This document shows, piece by piece, positions 1 through 8,175 of a stretch of DNA of 64,000 bases. This stretch comes from Aquipluma nitroreducens (GTDB lineage: Bacteria > Bacteroidota > Bacteroidia > Bacteroidales > Prolixibacteraceae). Made by a program: the position numbers and the translations under genes. The notes under the pieces are model-generated. The model was given only the letters and a program-made list of their open reading frames with translations, was not told the origin of the DNA and did no database searches. How positions within the stretch are numbered: position 1 is the stretch's first letter; the number at the start of each line of letters is the position of its first letter. Location of the stretch: positions 3,828,501 to 3,892,500 of the forward strand of contig NZ_AP018694.1 of NCBI RefSeq assembly GCF_009689585.1. The letters are read 5' to 3'.

Positions 1-76
1 CAAAATGGTTGGGTTGCGCCGGAGCAAATTGACCACCCTCTAAGAACGATTTATCCTTGTTGATTAGCGGGCATTT

Positions 77-1669
77 ATGATTAAGTTGGCTTTGTTCAAT
101 ATAATCAAAATGTCAAATAAACTAATCATTATGAGCAAGGTAAGAAGCATTATCAGGCTTTACACCGAGGGTGTAAGTAAACAGTCCATCGGGGAACGGA
201 CAGGTCTTCCCCGCAATAGTGTTAAGAAGTATATCAGGTTGTTCCTGGCTTCGGGCAAATCGCCCCAGGAGATTCAACTGATGAGTGACACTGAACTTGA
301 GCAGATGTTTCTGGATATGGTTCCACGCAATCATATTGAGAATGATCTGCGTTATCAATCTCTGGAAGCATTTTTCCCCACCATGGAAAAAGCATTGAAG
401 ATCCGGGGAAACACCAAGGAGAAGCTTTGGGAGCAATATTTTGAACAGCATCCTGCAGGCTATCGGTTTTCACAGTTCAAGCATTATTATCTTCTCTGGA
501 AGAAGGTTCGTAATCCGGTTATGCACATTGAGCATAAGGCCGGGGAGAAGATGTATGTTGATTATGCAGGCGAAAAACTCAAGGTTTTAGATCCGGAAAC
601 ATTAGACATCACAGAGGTAGAGGTTTTTGTCGCCATACTGGGTGCAAGCCAGTTGACCTACGTAGAGGCCAGTTATACCCAACAGAAGGAAGACTTCATC
701 AACTCCTGCGAAAATGCATTACATTACTTCGGAGGTGTTCCTAATGCCATCGTTACGGATAACTTAAAATCGGCGGTAATCAAGAGTAATCGTTATGAGC
801 CAACACTTAATGAGGCTTTTCGTGACTTCGTAAGCTATTATTCGATGGCGGCTTTACCGGCAGCTCCGTATAAACCCAAACACAAAGCGTTGGTAGAAGG
901 TGCCGTCAAAATCATTTACCGTTCGATTTACAGCATTTTAAAGGGTAATGTATATTCTTGCATTGAACTGCTAAATAGCGCGATCAGGGAGGCACTGGAA
1001 GCTCATAATAACAGGCCGCTTACAGGAAGGCCATTCAGCAGGCGACAGTTATTCGAAGATACTGAACGACACTTTTTGCACCCTTTACCTGAAAAGAGAT
1101 ATGAGTTGAAGCGACGCTATATCGCTTCTGTGATGAAGAACAATTACGTCTGCCTTGCCGAGGATAAGCATTATTACAGTGTTCCTTACCATTTTATCGG
1201 CAAGAAGGTAACCTTGCTTTACAGCCAATCTGAGGTTGAAATTTATCACCGCTACGAGCGAATTGCAGTGCACAAAAGGAACAGGCACCTTTTTGGACAC
1301 ACAACAATAACAGATCATCTGGCCTCGCAGCACCGCTTCATGAGCGACTGGAACCCCGATAAATTTATCGAACGAGCCGCAGAGGTAGGCCCTCAAACAA
1401 AAGAATATATTATCCAGTTGCTAAATGCCCGGCAGCATCCGGAGCAGACCTATCGATCCTGCCAGGGAGTTTTAAGTTTTTCGGTACGTGCCGGAAAAGA
1501 GCGGCTTAACAATGCTTGTCTGCGTGCACTTCAATATGGCGATTACAGCTATCAGACCATCCGGGTAATCCTTGAAAAAGGACTTGACCGAAACGTTGAT
1601 GATCAGCAGCATGTTGATCAGTCAATGCCCCCTCACCTGAACATACGTGGTAAAAACTATTACCGGTAA
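77..1669 (+). CDS. istA: IS21-family transposase IstA
   Basis: This is the DDE transposase of the IS21 element, which with IstB cuts and inserts the element. An N-terminal helix-turn-helix lies at about residues 20-60 (TGLPRNSVKKYIRLF). The integrase-core (rve) domain follows at about residues 150-300, with DYAGEKL carrying the first Asp, TDNLKS the second, and KPKHKALVEGAV near the catalytic Glu. The length of about 510-530 residues is normal for the family. Three in-frame ATGs (77, 110, 131) are possible. The one at 131 (MSKVRS) starts where family members usually align. The frame looks intact, so the element may be active. A GC-rich hairpin separates it from istB. Confidence 0.93.
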   Translation: MIKLALFNIIKMSNKLIIMSKVRSIIRLYTEGVSKQSIGERTGLPRNSVKKYIRLFLASGKSPQEIQLMSDTELEQMFLDMVPRNHIENDLRYQSLEAFFPTMEKALKIRGNTKEKLWEQYFEQHPAGYRFSQFKHYYLLWKKVRNPVMHIEHKAGEKMYVDYAGEKLKVLDPETLDITEVEVFVAILGASQLTYVEASYTQQKEDFINSCENALHYFGGVPNAIVTDNLKSAVIKSNRYEPTLNEAFRDFVSYYSMAALPAAPYKPKHKALVEGAVKIIYRSIYSILKGNVYSCIELLNSAIREALEAHNNRPLTGRPFSRRQLFEDTERHFLHPLPEKRYELKRRYIASVMKNNYVCLAEDKHYYSVPYHFIGKKVTLLYSQSEVEIYHRYERIAVHKRNRHLFGHTTITDHLASQHRFMSDWNPDKFIERAAEVGPQTKEYIIQLLNARQHPEQTYRSCQGVLSFSVRAGKERLNNACLRALQYGDYSYQTIRVILEKGLDRNVDDQQHVDQSMPPHLNIRGKNYYR

Positions 1670-1675
1670 TATCTC

Positions 1676-1709
1676 CCCGGAGGAAAGCTGTAACGGCTAC
1701 CCCTCCGGG
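1676..1709 (+). other. Hairpin between istA and istB
   Basis: An 8-bp perfect inverted repeat, CCCGGAGG (1676-1683) and CCTCCGGG (1702-1709), encloses a second short stem (AGC/GCT). No T-run follows, so it is not a classical terminator. It may slow transcription, stabilise the mRNA or tune istB translation relative to istA. The function is inferred only. Confidence 0.55.
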
Positions 1710-1735
1710 TATTGTTTAACCTTAAATCGAATAAA

Positions 1736-2491
1736 ATGAATGAGCAAACGCTTCAAAAAATGAGACAGATGAAGTTCTTCGGTATGGTTCGTGCCTTTAG
1801 AACAAGCATCGAGAATGGCAGCATGATTCAAATGACAGGCGATGAAATGGTATCGATGCTTATTGATGCCGAATGGGATGATCGTAACAATCGCCGCATA
1901 GAGAGGCAAATGCGCAATGCAAAGTTCCGTTATAAAGCCAACATTGAGCAGTTGCACTTTGATATAGATCGCAACCTGGACAAAAATCAGTTCATGCGTA
2001 TGGCTGAGTGTACTTTTATCGGAAGAAAAGAGAATCTTCTGATCACCGGGAGTACCGGAATAGGCAAGAGCTTCATTGCTTCTGCTATCGGAAATCAAGC
2101 CTGTACCCTTGGGTTCAAAGTACTTTATGCCAACACTACAAAGCTGTTTACAAGATTAAAAATGGCCAAAGCAGATGGTTCGTACATCAGAGAAGTTGCA
2201 AAGATAGAAAGACAGGATCTTTTGATTCTGGACGATTTTGGCTTGCAGCCGCTTGATGCATCAAACAGGTCGGTACTTATGGAAATCGTGGAAGATCGTC
2301 ACGGAAACCGTTCAACCATTATAACCTCTCAGTTGCCAGTGGCACAATGGTATGAGGTTATCGGAGAACAAACAATAGCGGATGCAATACTTGACCGCAT
2401 TGTTCATGATGCTCATCGAATGGAACTTGTAGGAGAATCAATACGAAGAAGACAACGAAACAAAATCGTAGAAACTGTTGAATCAGAATAA
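1736..2491 (+). CDS. istB: IS21-family helper ATPase IstB
   Basis: IstB is the AAA+ ATPase that helps IstA select the target and transpose. The protein has the N-terminal helical region (MNEQTLQKMRQMKFFGM). A Walker A motif GSTGIGKSF lies at about residue 105, a Walker B LLILDDFG at about residue 166, and an arginine-rich C-terminal part follows. The length of about 251 residues fits the family. The ATG at 1736 is chosen over a TTG 24 bases upstream because family members begin near this Met. It follows istA by 66 bases and is presumably co-transcribed with it. Confidence 0.92.
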   Translation: MNEQTLQKMRQMKFFGMVRAFRTSIENGSMIQMTGDEMVSMLIDAEWDDRNNRRIERQMRNAKFRYKANIEQLHFDIDRNLDKNQFMRMAECTFIGRKENLLITGSTGIGKSFIASAIGNQACTLGFKVLYANTTKLFTRLKMAKADGSYIREVAKIERQDLLILDDFGLQPLDASNRSVLMEIVEDRHGNRSTIITSQLPVAQWYEVIGEQTIADAILDRIVHDAHRMELVGESIRRRQRNKIVETVESE

Positions 2492-2651
2492 ATAAATCTA
2501 ATTTTGTATAACTCTAATCAAAACAAGGAAATGATCGTTCTCAATATTGAAAATAGGTGGTCAATTTACTCCGGCGAAAGGTGGTCAATATAAAACGGCG
2601 CGGACTGGTCAATTTAACCGGCAAATCCAGTTTTGGGAAGGTTATCAATTA

Positions 2652-2855
2652 ATGAGTATTTATTATCTGGCAAGAATCAAGGAGCCGGTTCGGTTTTCTA
2701 TTTCTGAGATTCCTTTCGACTTCCCGGAAATGAAAAATGGATGTCAGTCATTTCGGTGGGTTTCTCCCGGGGAAATTAATCCTGACGATTTTACTTTCCC
2801 AATTGATAAACATGTTGCACATTTGTTGAAAGAATATTTAATCAGGAAATCTTGA
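2652..2855 (+). pseudogene. 3' remnant of a gene cut by the IS21 element
   Basis: An open frame runs from inside the IS21 right end to 2855. The non-IS part encodes about 67 residues (starting MSIYYLARIKEPVRF, ending LLKEYLIRKS). No family is recognised. Its stop overlaps the TTG start of the glycosyltransferase by four bases, which is the pattern of translationally coupled operon genes. The simplest reading is that this is the C-terminal end of a surface-glycan biosynthesis gene whose 5' part was displaced by the insertion. It could instead be a small intact gene starting at the ATG at 2652. Confidence 0.5.
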
Positions 2856-3997
2856 AAAGGATTAAAATTATCGGACCTGCCTATCCCTACCGGGGAGGAA
2901 TTGCCACATTCAATGAACGGTTGGCTCAGGAGTTTGCTTCTATGGGAATTGATATTGACATCGAAACTTTTATTATCCAATATCCATCTTTTCTTTTTCC
3001 CGGAAAGACACAATACAACGACAAGCCAGCTCCTGAAAACCGGAACATTAAACGAACCATAAATTCGATTAATCCATTGAACTGGATTAAAGTGGGTCGG
3101 CGCATTCGAAAAGAAGCGCCTGATTTGGTCATTATTCGTTACTGGCTTCCAGTTCTGGCTCCTTGCCTGGGAACAATTGTAAGTCTAGCTCGGAGAAATA
3201 AGCATACTGTTATTATATGTCTTGCTGATAATATTATTCCACACGAACATCGGTCTGGAGATCGTTTACTAACCAACTATTTCATGCAGCGAATTGATGG
3301 TTTAATTGCCATGTCGCAAAGTGTACTGAAAGATGGAAATTCCTTCCGGAAAAATTTGCCGCAGGGATTTTGCCCTCATCCAATTTTTGATAATTATGGC
3401 GAGAAGCTGTCATTCGAAATTGCCAAACAAAAATTGAAATTAGATCCAAATACCCGGTATTTGCTTTTCTTTGGATTCATTCGCGATTACAAAGGGCTTG
3501 ATTTGTTGATCAATGCTTTTGCTGATGAGCGACTGCGTAAATTTCCGGTCAAGCTTTTGGTTGCAGGCGAGTATTATTCGAGTCCGGAGCCTTATCTCAA
3601 ATTAATTAGAGATAATAATCTGGAAAACTTAATCGAGCTCAGAACTGATTTTATTCCTGACGATCAGGTTAATCTATATTTCAGTGCTGCGGATATGGTC
3701 GTACAGCCCTATAAAAGTGCTACTCAAAGTGGAGTGACACAAATTGGATATCATTTCAACAAACCGATGTTGGTAACCAATGTGGGTGGTTTGGCTGAGA
3801 TTATTCCCGACGAAAAAATTGGATATGTCGTTGAACCTGAAATTCGTGAAATAGCTGGTGCTTTGATTGATTTTTATGAAAATGATCGAATTGCCGAATT
3901 TGAAGCAAATATCGTCGAGGAAAAAAAGAAATTTTCATGGGCTAATATGGCAAACACCTTCTTGTCCGTTTACAATAAAATAAAGAATCCGGAATGA
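2852..3997 (+). CDS. Family 4-type glycosyltransferase
   Basis: A predicted GT-B glycosyltransferase of about 381 residues, acting in the cytoplasm or at the inner membrane on a polysaccharide or lipid-linked glycan. The N-terminal domain opens with the sugar-nucleotide-binding loop GPAYPYRGGIATFNE. The C-terminal GT1 domain has LLFFGFIRDYKGLDLLI, VAGEYY and a donor-site region around QSGVTQIGYHFNKPMLVTNVG. The start is a TTG at 2852 overlapping the previous stop. No ATG near the start keeps the conserved GPxYPYRGG region. Its stop overlaps the ATG of gmhA, so the two are coupled. The pairing with GmhA suggests a heptose-containing glycan, but the acceptor cannot be told from sequence. Confidence 0.85.
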   Translation: MKRIKIIGPAYPYRGGIATFNERLAQEFASMGIDIDIETFIIQYPSFLFPGKTQYNDKPAPENRNIKRTINSINPLNWIKVGRRIRKEAPDLVIIRYWLPVLAPCLGTIVSLARRNKHTVIICLADNIIPHEHRSGDRLLTNYFMQRIDGLIAMSQSVLKDGNSFRKNLPQGFCPHPIFDNYGEKLSFEIAKQKLKLDPNTRYLLFFGFIRDYKGLDLLINAFADERLRKFPVKLLVAGEYYSSPEPYLKLIRDNNLENLIELRTDFIPDDQVNLYFSAADMVVQPYKSATQSGVTQIGYHFNKPMLVTNVGGLAEIIPDEKIGYVVEPEIREIAGALIDFYENDRIAEFEANIVEEKKKFSWANMANTFLSVYNKIKNPE

Positions 3998-4572
3998 TAA
4001 TTAAACGTATCCAACAATCGATTGAACTTAAGACAAAAATTCTTTCTGATGAGATTCTGATTGAAAGAATCAGGAAAGCTTCGGAGTTGATTATTCAAGC
4101 GTACCGTTCAGATAATAAAACACTTTTTTGTGGGAATGGAGGAAGTGCTGCTGATGCACAACATTTGGCGGCAGAATTATCCGGAAAATTTTACCTGGAT
4201 CGGGCTCCAATTCATGCCGATGTTTGTCATGGGAACAGTTCTTTTATGACGGCAGTTTCGAACGACTACGGATACGAAATGGTTTTTGCACGCCACATTC
4301 AGACGGTTGGAAAGAGGGGAGATGTGCTTGTTTGTATCTCAACATCAGGAAATTCGACTAATATTATCAATGCCATGCACGAAGCCCGAAAGTTAGGTTT
4401 GACTTGCGTTGCATTGACTGGAGAAACTGGTGGACTCATGGCCGGATTGGCGGAAGTGCTGATTAATGTTCCATCAGTTGATACTCCGCGAATTCAGGAG
4501 GCTCATATCTTGATTGGCCATATTATTTGTGAATTAGTCGAAACGGAATTGTTCGGTGAGCATGTGGGCTAA
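3994..4572 (+). CDS. gmhA: Phosphoheptose isomerase (SIS domain), GmhA
   Basis: GmhA converts sedoheptulose 7-phosphate to D-glycero-manno-heptose 7-phosphate, the first step towards ADP- or GDP-heptose for cell-surface glycans. The 192-residue protein is one SIS domain. It has the substrate loop CGNGGSAADAQHLAAEL with the expected catalytic Glu at about residue 65, the STSGNS phosphate-binding motif, and QEAHILIGH with the expected catalytic His near residue 170. The ATG overlaps the stop of the upstream glycosyltransferase (ATGA). The remaining heptose genes (kinase, phosphatase, nucleotidyltransferase) are not in the window. They may lie upstream of the IS21 insertion. Confidence 0.9.
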   Translation: MIIKRIQQSIELKTKILSDEILIERIRKASELIIQAYRSDNKTLFCGNGGSAADAQHLAAELSGKFYLDRAPIHADVCHGNSSFMTAVSNDYGYEMVFARHIQTVGKRGDVLVCISTSGNSTNIINAMHEARKLGLTCVALTGETGGLMAGLAEVLINVPSVDTPRIQEAHILIGHIICELVETELFGEHVG

Positions 4573-4690
4573 AGCCCATTCTTTAATGCATTCAGATCCG
4601 TTCGCTAAAGCGAACGGCAAAGGATAATTCAGTGATGGAGAGAATATGCTGATTGGAAAGTTATCCTTTGCCGTCACATTCATGTGACGG
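4565..4690. repeat. Composite palindromic intergenic repeat (GGCAAAGGATAA family)
   Basis: Several hairpins are nested here: GGGCT-AA-AGCCC (4567-4578), CCGTTCGC/GCGAACGG (4598-4617) and CCGTCAC/GTGACGG (4671-4690). The arms CGGCAAAGGATAA (4615-4627) and TTATCCTTTGCCG (4661-4673) form a long-range 13-bp inverted repeat. The same words recur at 50.97-51.19 kb, so this is an interspersed family. It lies between the gmhA stop and the next IS. Confidence 0.75.
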
Positions 4691-4766
4691 ATAGAAATAG
4701 GGACCTTCGCAAATAATTTAATCTACTGATTGATAGCTAGTAAGATATTATTATCTTTAAGGAAAA

Positions 4767-4802
4767 ACCCCGAATTTGGCTCATTTAGCTCAAAAACGGG
4801 GT
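4767..4802 (+). terminator. Terminator-like hairpin in front of the transposase
   Basis: ACCCCG (4767-4772) pairs with CGGGGT (4797-4802), and the inner bases are partly complementary too. TATTTTCTT follows, and the transposase ATG is 16 bases further on. Such hairpins at IS ends commonly stop transcription entering from outside. That role is inferred here. Confidence 0.5.
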
Positions 4803-4818
4803 ATTTTCTTAAAAAGCT

Positions 4819-6042
4819 ATGGGAAAATTAATCAGAATTTTTGAAAGAACCCAGCCAATTAACTTTCTTTCTCCACAAAACGAGTACAATCTTTACCGTT
4901 CCAGTTTTCTTAGCTCTGAATTGGGATGGATTTACCAGGGAATTCCATGGAAGGAACTGATTTTGAGTTTTGGGTTAAGGGACAAGGGTCATGGTCCAGA
5001 CAGTCTTTTTTCACCACAAGGCAAGCTGGCATTAATGTTTCTGAAGTCATATACCAATTTTTCAGACCGGAAGCTGATCGAAAGTGTGAACGGGAACCTT
5101 CATTACCAGATGTTTTGTGGTATCATGCTTAAGGCGGGTGAAAGCCTGAAAGATTTTAAGATAGTAAGCCGGATACGCACTGAACTGGGGGCCAGGTTTG
5201 ACCTGGATCGTTGCCAACAGGATTTAGCCCGGGCATGGAAACCGTTGATGAATCAAACCCATGTGATGTTGGAAGATGCCACCTGCTACGAAACCCAGAT
5301 GCGCTACCCCACCAATGTCAAGTTATTATGGGAAAGTGTGGATTGGATGTACCACCAGATGGCTTTGATGTGCAAGCATTGCAAGGTCCGGATGCCCCGC
5401 AGCAAATACCTGGATCAAAAGCAGAAATACTATAACTACCAGCGCCGCAAGGTGATCCGCAAAGTTTACCGGCAGCAACTTCAGATGTTCCGAACCGGGG
5501 AAAGTATCCCTGACCGTATTGTCAGTCTTTCCAAATCCTATATCCGCCCCATTGTCAGGGGCAAGGAAGTGAAGAAAGTTGAATTTGGCGCCAAAGTGAA
5601 CACCATCCAGATCGATGGACTCAATTTTATTGAACACCTAAGTTTTAATGCTTTTAACGAAGGAACCCGTTTGAAGAAGTCCGTTTGGCTCGCCCGACAA
5701 TTGTTCGGAAGAATCACACACCTGGCTGCCGATGCCATTTATGCCACCAATGCCAACCGGAGCTATTGTACAGCCAAACACATAACCACCAACTTTAAAC
5801 GAAAAGGAAGAGCAGGGAAATATGAAGACCAACGGCAGATGATCAGCCGTGAACTCAACATCGAAAGATCAACGCGTATGGAAGGTAGTTTTGGAACAGA
5901 GAAAGAACATTACAGCCTGCAAAGAATCAAGGCACGAACAGAGCAAAACGAGGTGATCTGGATATTTTTTGGAATCCACACCGCTAATCTGGCCCGACTG
6001 GCTCAACGAATCAAAGCCAAACATCAAAGAAAGGCATCCTGA
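4819..6042 (+). CDS. DDE transposase (IS5/IS1182-like, N-terminal DUF772-type domain)
   Basis: A 407-residue transposase. The N-terminal region LFSPQGKLALMFLKSY, followed by FSDRKLIESVNGN, resembles the DUF772 domain at the front of IS5/IS1182-type enzymes. The likely catalytic acidic residues lie in LEDATCYE (about residue 153), HLAADAIYATNANR (about 307) and RMEGSFGTEKEHY (about 355). A basic, tyrosine-rich insert at about residues 195-225 separates the first two. The frame is intact and lies inside an element with a clean candidate target duplication, which suggests recent movement. The exact IS family is not settled. Confidence 0.85.
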   Translation: MGKLIRIFERTQPINFLSPQNEYNLYRSSFLSSELGWIYQGIPWKELILSFGLRDKGHGPDSLFSPQGKLALMFLKSYTNFSDRKLIESVNGNLHYQMFCGIMLKAGESLKDFKIVSRIRTELGARFDLDRCQQDLARAWKPLMNQTHVMLEDATCYETQMRYPTNVKLLWESVDWMYHQMALMCKHCKVRMPRSKYLDQKQKYYNYQRRKVIRKVYRQQLQMFRTGESIPDRIVSLSKSYIRPIVRGKEVKKVEFGAKVNTIQIDGLNFIEHLSFNAFNEGTRLKKSVWLARQLFGRITHLAADAIYATNANRSYCTAKHITTNFKRKGRAGKYEDQRQMISRELNIERSTRMEGSFGTEKEHYSLQRIKARTEQNEVIWIFFGIHTANLARLAQRIKAKHQRKAS

Positions 6043-6141
6043 TTAACAAAATCTGGAACATCGATGGGATAGTTATGCATTTTTTGAAGCAAAACCTCAA
6101 ATTTGCACCCTGAAATTTGACCAACTGTTAATCTTCAAACA

Positions 6142-6179
6142 AAAAGCGATGAACCATCTAATCATGATTCATCGCTTTT
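6142..6179. terminator. Bidirectional terminator-like hairpin
   Basis: A 12-bp perfect inverted repeat, AAAAGCGATGAA (6142-6153) and TTCATCGCTTTT (6168-6179), has A- and T-rich outer ends on both strands. It would terminate readthrough from the IS on the + strand or from gap on the - strand. Confidence 0.7.
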
Positions 6180-6222
6180 CTAGTTTTTTACTTTACTCGC
6201 GAATGTCCCGAAATAAACTAAA

Positions 6223-6254
6223 CAAAAAAGGCAGCTCTTTCGAACTGCCTTTCC
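6223..6254 (-). terminator. Terminator of gap
   Basis: On the - strand, AAAGGCAGTTCG pairs with the AGCTGCCTTTTTT that follows, ending in a T-run, 22 bases past the gap stop codon. This is a standard intrinsic terminator. Confidence 0.8.
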
Positions 6255-6275
6255 TATTTTGTATGAATTTCAGAA

Positions 6276-7295
<1,020 letters not shown>

Positions 7296-7361
7296 TTAAT
7301 GAATGTATAAATGAATACTAGTTATTTAAAGTAAGACCTTATGATTTAATTTAAGGACATA

Positions 7362-7393
7362 CAAAATAAGTACATAAATTCAGAAACTTCAAA
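7362..7393 (-). promoter_or_regulatory. Probable promoter of gap (Bacteroidota -33/-7)
   Basis: On the - strand, TTTG (7393-7390) is followed after 20 bases by TTATTTTG (7369-7362), one mismatch from the TAnnTTTG consensus. This puts transcription start near 7355, about 70 bases before the ATG. Confidence 0.45.
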
Positions 7394-8037
7394 TTTATTT
7401 CTGAAGATGATATTTTTTGTTGCAGAGTTTAATTTTTAGTTAATGTTGAACGAAGTGGAATAATCCGGTTACATTCGTTTTTATTCTAGCTCAATTTAGC
7501 ATTTAAAAGCAAAATTCACTAGTAATTGCCCATGCGGATTAAAATATTCGATTCTCAGCGACATTAAAACTCAACATTTCCCTTGATTCTAGGAGATTAT
7601 AGGGTTTTTATCTATTCTTTTATTCGTCTATTCTGTGCAAATTCATCAATTCATTCCTTATATTTTTAAGTAGTTGCTAAAAATTCCAGAAATGCATGGT
7701 TATAATTAGAATTTATTGTCCTTAAAAAATACCATCATTTTGCTTCATTTCTTCAGTCAATAATAGAAGATCGGATCTTCAGTCTTTTTATTTGTGATTT
7801 TAATCTTCGATTTGAATTGGAAAATATTTGTGATTTCTATTTTTTATGTGAATAATTAGTGTAATTTTATCAAGGTTTGAAGATGATGAAAGCAAACTCA
7901 TCTTAAATCGGTTAAATACTAATTAAGGGAATTTATGAGTGGTTTTGTTTTTGACTCAGGATGAGTGAAAACTTCGCAATACGTAGGAAAATAAGTGCAT
8001 CTGGCTGATAAATATTTTATTATTATCAGACCATATT
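7394..8037. other. A/T-rich intergenic region without recognised genes
   Basis: About 640 bases of A/T-rich sequence lie between the gap promoter and the promoter of the giant adhesin. No credible reading frame, RNA gene or repeat family was seen. One short palindrome, AAGATCGGATCTT, occurs near 7768-7781. Confidence 0.6.
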
Positions 8038-8069
8038 GTTGTACATTGCTTATAATTTTTATACGTTTG
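8038..8069 (+). promoter_or_regulatory. Promoter of the giant modular surface protein
   Basis: GTTG (8038-8041), a 20-base spacer and TACGTTTG (8062-8069) match the Bacteroidota -33/-7 consensus. Transcription would start near 8076, leaving a leader of about 100 bases. Confidence 0.6.
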
Positions 8070-8133
8070 CATTATAAACTGTCTAATTTACAAGGGGACG
8101 AATAATAATTAAGATAAAAATGAATTATAAAAT

Positions 8134-8149
8134 TCAATCAATCAATCAA
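8134..8149 (+). repeat. Tetranucleotide tandem repeat (TCAA)x4 in the adhesin leader
   Basis: Four consecutive TCAA units lie about 26 bases upstream of the ATG at 8176. Tetranucleotide tracts in leaders of surface-protein genes can change length by slippage and alter expression. Four units is short, so this is only a possibility. Confidence 0.6.
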
Positions 8150-8175
8150 TTAAGTTTAATTAAAAAACAAATGCT

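Larger units (their letters stand above)
1..2637 (+). mobile_element. IS21-family insertion sequence (left end at or just before the window edge)
   Basis: The element carries istA and istB in the usual order. Its ends hold the multiple terminal repeats typical of IS21. The left repeat at 17-37 is the inverted match, with one mismatch, of the right inner repeat at 2557-2577 (core GGTGGTCAATTT, then CTCCGGCG). Two further diverged copies lie at 2581-2604 and 2606-2636. The outermost left bases CAAAATGG (1-8) match the inverted CCAGTTTTG at 2628-2636, so the element probably ends near 2637. The left flank is outside the window, so a target duplication cannot be tested. It sits directly in front of a truncated gene at the head of a glycosyltransferase operon. 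Confidence 0.85.
4699..6111 (+). mobile_element. Insertion sequence of about 1.41 kb with 5-bp target duplication
   Basis: The boundaries are read from the sequence. GAAAT at 4694-4698 stands directly before AGGG (4699), and GAAAT at 6112-6116 stands directly after CCCT (ending 6111), which gives a candidate 5-bp target-site duplication. The ends share AGGG and GCAAAT in inverted orientation with a short indel between them, so the terminal repeats are imperfect. A transposase gene fills most of the element. Family assignment is uncertain (IS5/IS1182/ISNCY-like). Confidence 0.7.

Noticed and set aside
5326..5832. Reverse-strand open frames under the transposase at 4.8-6.0 kb
   Set aside because: They are shadows of a well-supported transposase frame.
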